Assembly (NCBI RefSeq): GCF_009650765.1
Contig: NZ_CP045740.1
Span: 2,046,001-2,110,000 of the forward strand
From: Streptomyces sp. SUK 48
GTDB taxonomy: Bacteria; Actinomycetota; Actinomycetes; Streptomycetales; Streptomycetaceae
Direction: 5' to 3'
Length of the DNA stretch: 64,000 nucleotides
A program made the position numbers and the translations under genes. Positions 58,204-64,000 of the stretch are shown one piece after another. Each line of letters opens with the position of its first letter. Within the stretch, counting starts at the first letter, position 1. The notes beneath the pieces were generated by a model, which ran no database searches, was not told the DNA's origin, and was given only the letters and a program-made list of their open reading frames with translations.

Positions 58204-59412
58204 TCACCAGGTCACGGGGAGACGGGTCACCCCGTGGAAAACGGTGCCCCGGCGGAACAGCGTGCGCGGATCGGCGGCGAGGCGGAGGTTCGGGAAGCGG
58301 CGCAGCAGCGTGCGCAGCGCCAGGTCCATTTCGAGGCGGGCCAGCGGGGCGCCCTGGCAGTAGTGCGGGCCGAAGCCCCACTGGAGGTGGCCGCTGGTGT
58401 CGCGCTCGGGGTCGATGCGGTGCGGACAGGCGAAGACGGTCTCGTCGTGGTTGCCGGCGGGCACCGAGATCACCACGGCGTCGCCCTTCTCCAGGCGCGC
58501 ACCGCCCAGTTCCATGTCCTCGAGGGCCAGGCGGACCATGGCGTCCTGGGAGATCGACCAGTAACGCAGCGACTCCTCGACGAAGTTGGGGATCAGCGCA
58601 CCGTCGTCGGCGGCGACCCGGGCGCGCAGGTCGTCGTCGCGCAGCAGGGCGAGGATGTTCAGGGCGATCTGGTTGGTCGTGGTCTCGTGGCCCGCGACCA
58701 GGACCAGGCGGGCGATGCCGACGAGTTCGTCCAGGGTGATGGCGCCGGTGGCGTGGTGGCGCACGGCGAGCCGGCTCATCAGGTCGTCGCCGGGCTCGGT
58801 GAGCTTGCGCAGCGCCAGCTTGGCGAGGTACTCGGACATCTCCACGAACGCGGCCTGGGAGACGGCCGGGTCCTCCTGGGAGATGGTGACGCGGGTCTTC
58901 TCGATGAAGAACGGCGAGTCCTCCTCGGGGACGCCCAGCAGGCGCGCGATCACGAGGGTGGGCAGCGCCCGGGAGAAGACGGCGTGCAGATCGGCGGGCT
59001 GGGGCTGGGCGGCCAGCTCGTCCAGCAGCTCGTCCACCAGGCGCTGCACGGGCTCGCGCAGCCGCTTGACCCGGCGGGCGGTGAACTCGGTCTGGATCAT
59101 GCCGCGCAGCCGGGCGTGCTCCGGGTCGTCCAGGCGCAGGAAGGAGCTGGGGTTGCCGCCGGGCGGCACCTGGATGCGCACGGGGGCACCCGGTAACGTC
59201 TCGTCGGCGCTGAGCCGGGGGTCGGCGAGCGCCTGGCGCACATCGGCGTACCGGGTCACGAGCCAGCCCAGCCGGGACTCGGCCGCGCCGGCCGGGATGC
59301 GCACCACGCGCGGGGGCGCCTGGCGCAGTTCGGCGAGGATGGGCGGCGGGCTGCCGTCCTCGGCCCGGGCGAAGGGCCAGTCCAGTATGTCGGCGTGGTC
59401 GGCGAGCGACAT
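58204..59412 (-). CDS. Cytochrome P450, copy 1
   Basis: 402 aa, CYP105-like bacterial class I type: I-helix VLVAGHETTTNQIAL, EESLRYW (ExxR), heme loop GFGPHYCQGAPLARLE with the ligand cysteine. About half its residues match the P450 at 59787, so the two arose by duplication. GGAGG is 6 nt before the ATG at 59412. Ferredoxin and reductase are not in the window. Confidence 0.92.
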   Translation of the reverse strand: MSLADHADILDWPFARAEDGSPPPILAELRQAPPRVVRIPAGAAESRLGWLVTRYADVRQALADPRLSADETLPGAPVRIQVPPGGNPSSFLRLDDPEHARLRGMIQTEFTARRVKRLREPVQRLVDELLDELAAQPQPADLHAVFSRALPTLVIARLLGVPEEDSPFFIEKTRVTISQEDPAVSQAAFVEMSEYLAKLALRKLTEPGDDLMSRLAVRHHATGAITLDELVGIARLVLVAGHETTTNQIALNILALLRDDDLRARVAADDGALIPNFVEESLRYWSISQDAMVRLALEDMELGGARLEKGDAVVISVPAGNHDETVFACPHRIDPERDTSGHLQWGFGPHYCQGAPLARLEMDLALRTLLRRFPNLRLAADPRTLFRRGTVFHGVTRLPVTW

Positions 59413-59568
59413 GCTTGTCCTCCAGGTCCGGGGGGCAAAGGCGATCCGCGGCACCGACTCGCTTCCTGTGCTCGACACGACGGTGGGTTCGTCGACGCGG
59501 GGCGGCAAGGGGAATTTTTTCCTCCGAGCCGTGCGCGCGGACGTCGTGGCGCCACTGTCGCGCACCAC

Positions 59569-59597
59569 GCTGACACCGCGCTGACGTAGCACTGACA
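59569..59597 (-). promoter_or_regulatory. SARP-type direct repeat B
   Basis: GCTGACA 59569, GCTGACG 59580, ACTGACA 59591: three repeats exactly 11 bp apart. On the minus strand GTCAGTG, GTCAGCG, GTCAGCG, then 8 nt and GACAGT as a possible -10. Confidence 0.65.
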
Positions 59598-59676
59598 CCG
59601 GGCCCGGCGGGGGCCCGTGTGCGGTTCGGTGCGGGATCTCTCAGAAGCGAATTGGGTAATGACTTTGCCAAGCCGC

Positions 59677-59705
59677 GCTGACCTGAGGCTGATCCGGAAC
59701 TGACG
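59677..59705 (-). promoter_or_regulatory. SARP-type direct repeat C
   Basis: GCTGACC 59677, GCTGATC 59688, ACTGACG 59699, again 11 bp apart; a CAAAGT follows 8 nt after the last minus-strand heptamer. Confidence 0.6.
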
Positions 59706-59786
59706 GACGGGGCCGGGACAGGGCCGTGGTGGGGCACGACCCTCCGGTTTTGGCCACCATGAGGAACTCTTTACCCGGAGTCGATG

Positions 59787-60983
59787 TCACCAGGTGACGG
59801 GGAGCTCCTCCAGGCCGTAGACCAGGGTGTTCTGGCGGAAGCGGACGTCCTCGACCGGCACGGCCAGGCGCAGCGCGGGGAAGCGGGCGAAGAGCCGGCT
59901 GAGGCAGACCTCCAGTTCCATGCGGGCCAGCGAGGCGCCCGGGCACAGGTGGGGGCCGAAGCCGAAAGCGAGGTGACCTGCGGCGTCGCGGTGGATGTCG
60001 AGCCGCTCGGCGCCGGGGTAGACCGACTCGTCGTGGTTGGCGGCGGGGATGGCGAGAACGATTCCCTCACCCTTGCGGATGCGTGCGCCGCCGAGTTCGA
60101 TATCGCCCACCGCCACTCTCACCTGGTTGTCCTGCGAGATGGACCAGTAGCGCAGGAGTTCCTCGACGGCGGGCTTGAACAGGACGGGATCGGCGCGGAG
60201 TTCGGACAGCTGACCGGGGTCGCGCAGCAGGCTGAGCACGCTGAGACCGATCTGGTGGGCCGTGGTCTCGTGCCCGGCGACGAGGAAGAAGCGGGCCATG
60301 GACACGAGTTCGTCGTGGGTCAGCTCGCCGCTCGCCACATAGCGGGTGGCGAGGCGGCTGATGAGGTCGTCGCGCGGGTCGGCGGTGCGCTCGGTCACCA
60401 GCCGGTCGAGCAGGCGGGTCATGGTGACGAAGGCGGCGTAGGTCTCCTCGGGGCCGGCCTCCTGGGACAGCACGACGCGGCTCTGCTCGGTGAAGTCGGC
60501 CTCGTCCTGCTCGGGCACGCCGAGCATGCGGGCGATGACCAGCGCGGGTAGGCGGACGGCGAACTCGGTCACGAGGTCGACGGGTCTGGGTCTGCGCTCC
60601 AGCTCGTCGAGCAGACGGTCGACGAGGAGTTCCACCTCGGGCCGCAGGGCGCGGGTACGGCGGGCGGTGAACTCGGTCAGCGCCATCCGGCGCAGCCGGC
60701 CATGCTCGGGGTCGTCCATGCGACTGAAAGACATCACTCCGGGCTCCGGCGGCAGCTGGATCCGGATGGGGAAGCCGGGCTGCTGGTCGTCGGCGCTGAA
60801 CCGGTTGTCGTTGAGCACCTGGCGCACGTCCGCGTGCCGGGTGACCAGCCAGGCGTCGCCGCCGCGGATGCGCACTCGCGTGGGCGCGTCCTCGCGCAGG
60901 TCGCGGTAGGCGTCCGGCGGCGCGTAGGGGCAGGTGCGGGGCATCGGCCACTCGGCGAGTTGGTGCTGGTCGCAGGCGGACAT
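59787..60983 (-). CDS. Cytochrome P450, copy 2
   Basis: 398 aa: FFLVAGHETTAHQIGLSVLS, EELLRYW (ExxR), AFGFGPHLCPGASLARME with the heme cysteine. It starts at the ATG at 60983; the upstream region has repeat D. Probably oxidises a secondary metabolite made by genes beyond the window. Confidence 0.92.
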   Translation of the reverse strand: MSACDQHQLAEWPMPRTCPYAPPDAYRDLREDAPTRVRIRGGDAWLVTRHADVRQVLNDNRFSADDQQPGFPIRIQLPPEPGVMSFSRMDDPEHGRLRRMALTEFTARRTRALRPEVELLVDRLLDELERRPRPVDLVTEFAVRLPALVIARMLGVPEQDEADFTEQSRVVLSQEAGPEETYAAFVTMTRLLDRLVTERTADPRDDLISRLATRYVASGELTHDELVSMARFFLVAGHETTAHQIGLSVLSLLRDPGQLSELRADPVLFKPAVEELLRYWSISQDNQVRVAVGDIELGGARIRKGEGIVLAIPAANHDESVYPGAERLDIHRDAAGHLAFGFGPHLCPGASLARMELEVCLSRLFARFPALRLAVPVEDVRFRQNTLVYGLEELPVTW

Positions 60984-61038
60984 CGGGTTCCCTCCGTTGG
61001 CTGAATCTCAGCGTTGGAAGGACATCGTGGCGAGCGTA

Positions 61039-61067
61039 ACTGACGTGAATCTGACGGTTAACTGATT
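61039..61067 (-). promoter_or_regulatory. SARP-type direct repeat D (before P450 copy 2)
   Basis: ACTGACG 61039, TCTGACG 61050, ACTGATT 61061, 11 bp apart; on the minus strand the last GTCAGTT is followed by 8 nt and CACGAT as a possible -10. Confidence 0.6.
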
Positions 61068-61140
61068 CGTTTTCGGCCAGTCAATGGCTGGTTTACGAGA
61101 GGTCAAGGGGAGCGGGATGCACTGTTCCGGAACACGCGAA

Positions 61141-61170
61141 CGGGGGCCGGCGCTCGCGCGCCGGCCCCCG
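61141..61170. terminator. Hairpin terminator after exporter copy 2
   Basis: 13-bp arms CGGGGGCCGGCGC and complement with a TCGC loop, 21 nt past the stop. Confidence 0.85.
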
Positions 61171-61191
61171 TCGGGGCGATCGGAAGGGGCC

Positions 61192-62700
61192 TCAGACGGC
61201 CGGTGCCGCCTCGGGGGCCGGCACCGGCCCCGCTTCGGCCGCCGCCGGCCGGGGCAGCAGCTGCACCAGGCAGGCGACCAGGACGCAGATCCCCGCCTGG
61301 ACCAGCAGTCCGACGCTGAAGGCGTGTGCGTAGGAGTGCGCGGAGACATGCGATCCGGCGACCCCGAAGAAGACCACGCCGAGTACGGCGATGCCGATCG
61401 CGTTGCCCATCTCCTGGGCCGTGGAGAACACCCCGGACGCGGCGGCCGCGTGCTGCGGGGCGACCCCGGCCAGGACCAGCGAGGCGAGCGGGGCGATCAC
61501 GAAGCCCATGCCGAGACCGGCCACGACCATGGCCGGAATGCACCAGGCGACGTTCCCGGTGCTGTCCAGGTGCCATGCGGTTTCGGCCAGGCCCAGGTTG
61601 CCCACGGCCTGGAGCACCGCGCCGAGGGCGAGCACCTGCTTGCCGAGCTTGGCGGCGACCTTGGGCGACTGCGCGGAGCCGAGGAAGAAGCCGAGGCCGA
61701 GCGGCATGAACAGCAGACCGGACTTGAGCGCGGACACGCCCCGGCCCTCCTGGAGGTACAGCGCGAGGACCAGGAAGAAGGAGGCCATCGCGGCGAAGAA
61801 CACCAGCAGGGAGACGACGCCGACGCCGAACGCGCGGTCCGCGAACAGGCTCGGGTGGACCAGCGGCGATCCGTCCCGGGCGGCCTTGCGGCGCTGCGTC
61901 CACCAGAACGCGGCCAGCAGCGGCACGGCCGCCACCAGGCACTCCCACGTCCAGGCCGGCCAGCCCTGCTCGCGGCCCTGGACCAGCGGCAGCACGATGG
62001 CCGTCAGGCCGGCGGTCACCAGCACGACACCGGTCCAGTCGAGGCCCGTACGGCCCTCCGCGCGGGACTCGGGGACCACCTTCGGGGTGAGCAGCAGGAC
62101 GACGGCGCCGATCGGGGCGTTGATCAGGAAGATGGTCCGCCAGTCCCAGCCGAAGAGGTCGGCCTTGATCAGCAGACCGCCGATCAGCTGGCCGAACACG
62201 GCGGAGGCGCCCATCGTGATGCCGTACGCGTTGAACGCGGCGACCCTGGCCTTGCCCGTGTAGGCGGTGGTCAGGATGCCGAGGACCTGCGGGATCACCA
62301 GCGCGGCCGCGGCACCCTGCACGGCGCGGGCCGCGATCAGCTCGGGCATGTTCGGCGCGATGCCGCAGGCCAGCGAGGCCAGCGCGAACAGGGCCAGGCC
62401 GATGGCGAACACCTTGCGGCGGCCGTACAGGTCGCCGAGCCGGCCGCCGGTGATGAGCATGGCGGACAGGCCGATGTTGAAGGTCGCCGCCACCAGCTGG
62501 ATCTCGGCGCTGGTGGCGTGCATGTCCCGCTGGAGGGAGGGGATGGCCACATTGACGATGAAGAAGTCGATGTTGGCGATGAACAGGCCGAGCAACACCA
62601 CGAGGAGAGCACCCCAGGCGGGCTTGCCGCCGGTTTCCCCGTGGTCCGTTGCCGGCGCGGACTCGGCAGCTCTGCCGGTCGGTTCCGCTTCGGTGGTCAT
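61192..62700 (-). CDS. MFS exporter, DHA2 family (14 TM), copy 2
   Basis: 502 aa from the ATG at 62700 (GAGGAG 9 nt upstream): LLGLFIANIDFFIVNVAIPS, GGRLGDLYGRRKVFAIGLAL, LINAPIGAVVLLLTPKVVPE. The C-terminal tail is Pro/Ala-rich. It clearly resembles copy 1 and copy 3. Confidence 0.9.
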   Translation of the reverse strand: MTTEAEPTGRAAESAPATDHGETGGKPAWGALLVVLLGLFIANIDFFIVNVAIPSLQRDMHATSAEIQLVAATFNIGLSAMLITGGRLGDLYGRRKVFAIGLALFALASLACGIAPNMPELIAARAVQGAAAALVIPQVLGILTTAYTGKARVAAFNAYGITMGASAVFGQLIGGLLIKADLFGWDWRTIFLINAPIGAVVLLLTPKVVPESRAEGRTGLDWTGVVLVTAGLTAIVLPLVQGREQGWPAWTWECLVAAVPLLAAFWWTQRRKAARDGSPLVHPSLFADRAFGVGVVSLLVFFAAMASFFLVLALYLQEGRGVSALKSGLLFMPLGLGFFLGSAQSPKVAAKLGKQVLALGAVLQAVGNLGLAETAWHLDSTGNVAWCIPAMVVAGLGMGFVIAPLASLVLAGVAPQHAAAASGVFSTAQEMGNAIGIAVLGVVFFGVAGSHVSAHSYAHAFSVGLLVQAGICVLVACLVQLLPRPAAAEAGPVPAPEAAPAV

Positions 62701-62799
62701 GGACGTGACTCCTCTTGGTGCGCTGACGGCGCGTCCGTCGGCGGACACGCGGATCGGGGGCCGGCGGCCGGGCCCGCGAACGGGCCGCGGCCGCGCGGC

Positions 62800-64000
62800 T
62801 CAGGACGTGGGCGCCTTCTTGGGCGGGCGCGGGAACAGCTGGACCAGGGCGGCCACTCCGAGCGCGAACGGCACCAGCAGATAGACGCTGGCCCGGAAGG
62901 CGTCGGCGTAGGCGTCGGGGCCGGTGCCGCGGCCCAGGACGTGGTAGAAGACCACGCCCACCAGCGCGACGCCGATCGCGCCGCCGACCTGGTTGGCGGT
63001 GGACAGCACCCCGGAGGCCGCGCCCGCGTGGCGCGGGTCGGTGCCCGCGAGGGCCACGGTGGCCAGCGGCGCCATCACCATGGCCATGCCGGCGCCGCCG
63101 ACCAGCAGCCCGGGTACCAGCCAGGCGACCTCTCCGTGGGTGCCGATGTGCTCCACGGCGGCGTACAGGCCGATCAGACTGGCCGTCAGCACCAGCGCGC
63201 CGACCGCGAGGGTCTGCCGGCCGAGCGCCGCGGCGATCTGCTTGGCGGTCAGCGAGACCCCGAGGAAGCCCACGCCGAGCGGCAGGAAGACCAGGCCGGA
63301 GTCGAGCGCGCTGAGCCCGCAGCCCTGCTGGAGGTAGAGGGCGAGCACCAGGAAGAACGAGGCCATGCCCGAGTAGTAGACGAGGGCCGTGCTCACCCCG
63401 ACGGTGAAGGAACGCTGGCGGAACAGCGCCGGATCGACGAGCGGGCCGCGGTCGGCCGCCGCCAGCCGCCGCTGGTACAGCGCGAACAGGGCGAGCAGCA
63501 CCGGGGAGACGGCGAGGCACACCCAGGTCCACTCCGGCCAGCCCTTCTGCTGGCCCTCGGCGAGCGGCAGTACGACGGCGACCAGACCGGCGGAGACCAG
63601 CAGCATGCCGAGCGGGTCGAGGCGGGACTTGCCCTGTGCCTTGGACTCGGGCACCACGCGCGGCGCGAAGACCAGCGCGGCGACACCGATGGGCACATTG
63701 ACCAGGAAGCAGGTGCGCCAGCTGAGCCCGGCGATGTCCAGGTGGATCAGCACACCGCCGATGAGCTGGCCGAACACCCCGGCGAGACCCATCGTCAGGC
63801 CGAAGGCGTTGAAGGCGCGGATGCGGGCGGGCCCGCTGTAGACGGTGCCGATGATGGCGAGGACCTGGGGGCCCATCAGGGCGGAGGCGAGGCCCTGGGC
63901 GACGCGGGCCGCGACCAGTTGCCCGGCGGTGGGCGCGCTGCCGGCCCAGGCCGAGGAGAGGGTGAACAGGGCCACGCCGATCAGGAACATCCGGCGGCGG
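62800..64000 (-). CDS. MFS exporter, DHA2 family, copy 3 (5' partial)
   Basis: Open through the right edge (RRRMFLIGVALFTLSSAWAG); 400 codons visible, N-terminus missing. GQLIGGVLIHLDIAGLSWRT, LVNVPIGVAALVFAPRVVPE. Same family as the exporters at 56687 and 61192. Confidence 0.9.
   Translation of the reverse strand, partial: RRRMFLIGVALFTLSSAWAGSAPTAGQLVAARVAQGLASALMGPQVLAIIGTVYSGPARIRAFNAFGLTMGLAGVFGQLIGGVLIHLDIAGLSWRTCFLVNVPIGVAALVFAPRVVPESKAQGKSRLDPLGMLLVSAGLVAVVLPLAEGQQKGWPEWTWVCLAVSPVLLALFALYQRRLAAADRGPLVDPALFRQRSFTVGVSTALVYYSGMASFFLVLALYLQQGCGLSALDSGLVFLPLGVGFLGVSLTAKQIAAALGRQTLAVGALVLTASLIGLYAAVEHIGTHGEVAWLVPGLLVGGAGMAMVMAPLATVALAGTDPRHAGAASGVLSTANQVGGAIGVALVGVVFYHVLGRGTGPDAYADAFRASVYLLVPFALGVAALVQLFPRPPKKAPTS

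Larger units (their letters stand above)
59413..59786. other. Promoter-rich intergenic region between the two P450 genes
   Basis: No gene. It contains two sets of three CTGAC/GTCAG heptamers in 11-bp register (59569-59597 and 59677-59705), which suggests two activator-dependent promoters for P450 copy 1. Confidence 0.55.

Overview
The window is high-GC actinobacterial chromosome, almost certainly Streptomyces. The evidence is the codon bias, an aconitase gene beside an HTH-MurA gene, a das chitobiose locus with DasR-type operators, ALF-repeat secreted proteins, SARP and LAL regulators, and bidirectional hairpin terminators. No rRNA, tRNA or CRISPR array was seen.

Layout. 0-10 kb is mostly housekeeping: a SpoIIE-type phosphatase (cut by the left edge), aconitase, a short CoaD-like protein, a DUF4232 lipoprotein, a rhodanese, an Lrp/AsnC regulator, the HTH-MurA fusion and a YdhR-like monooxygenase. 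About 10.0-32.3 kb is a dithiolopyrrolone (holomycin/thiolutin-type) biosynthetic cluster. It has a CxxC dithiol oxidase (HlmI type), acyl-CoA dehydrogenase, thioesterase, GMC oxidoreductase, a Cy-A-PCP NRPS whose A domain reads as cysteine-specific, a PPC-decarboxylase-like flavoprotein, a globin, an MFS exporter, a degenerate stand-alone C domain, a type II thioesterase, and XRE-cupin, SARP and LAL regulators. It also has genes I do not recall from the holomycin cluster (a DAO-type flavoenzyme, RidA, two methyltransferases), and no recognisable N-acyltransferase. 32.4-37.7 kb is a translationally coupled five-gene operon (PhyH-like, DUF6271-like, type III PLP decarboxylase, GNAT, MFS) that looks like a small uncharacterised pathway. 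38.4-44.2 kb is dasR-dasA-dasB-dasC-GH3.

44.2-52.5 kb is an accessory island of lower GC: transposase relics, an immunity-like gene behind a truncated toxin fragment, a 1,179-residue ALF-repeat polymorphic toxin with its immunity gene, a secreted protein, a protease-like protein lacking its catalytic residues, and an IS5-type element inserted in an older transposase. 52.5-64 kb carries MmgE/PrpD, an NTF2-like protein, a lipid kinase, an alpha/beta hydrolase with no nucleophile serine, two related P450s and three related 14-TM MFS exporters, the last cut by the right edge. Several of these promoters carry GTCAG-type heptamers in 11-bp register, as SARP activators use, so another secondary-metabolite cluster probably continues to the right.

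How the cluster works (partly inference): the NRPS would make Cys-Cys, flavoenzymes oxidise and decarboxylate it, the dithiol oxidase closes the disulfide, and the MFS protein exports the product. Two separate cis-element families tie the genes together. A 31-bp element precedes the dithiol oxidase, one methyltransferase and the exporter leader. A TACGGT-N3-ACCGTA palindrome abuts the -35 of the NRPS, SARP and C-domain/thioesterase promoters. Two genes, the thioesterase and the LAL regulator, appear frameshifted, each explained by one missing G in a run of five.
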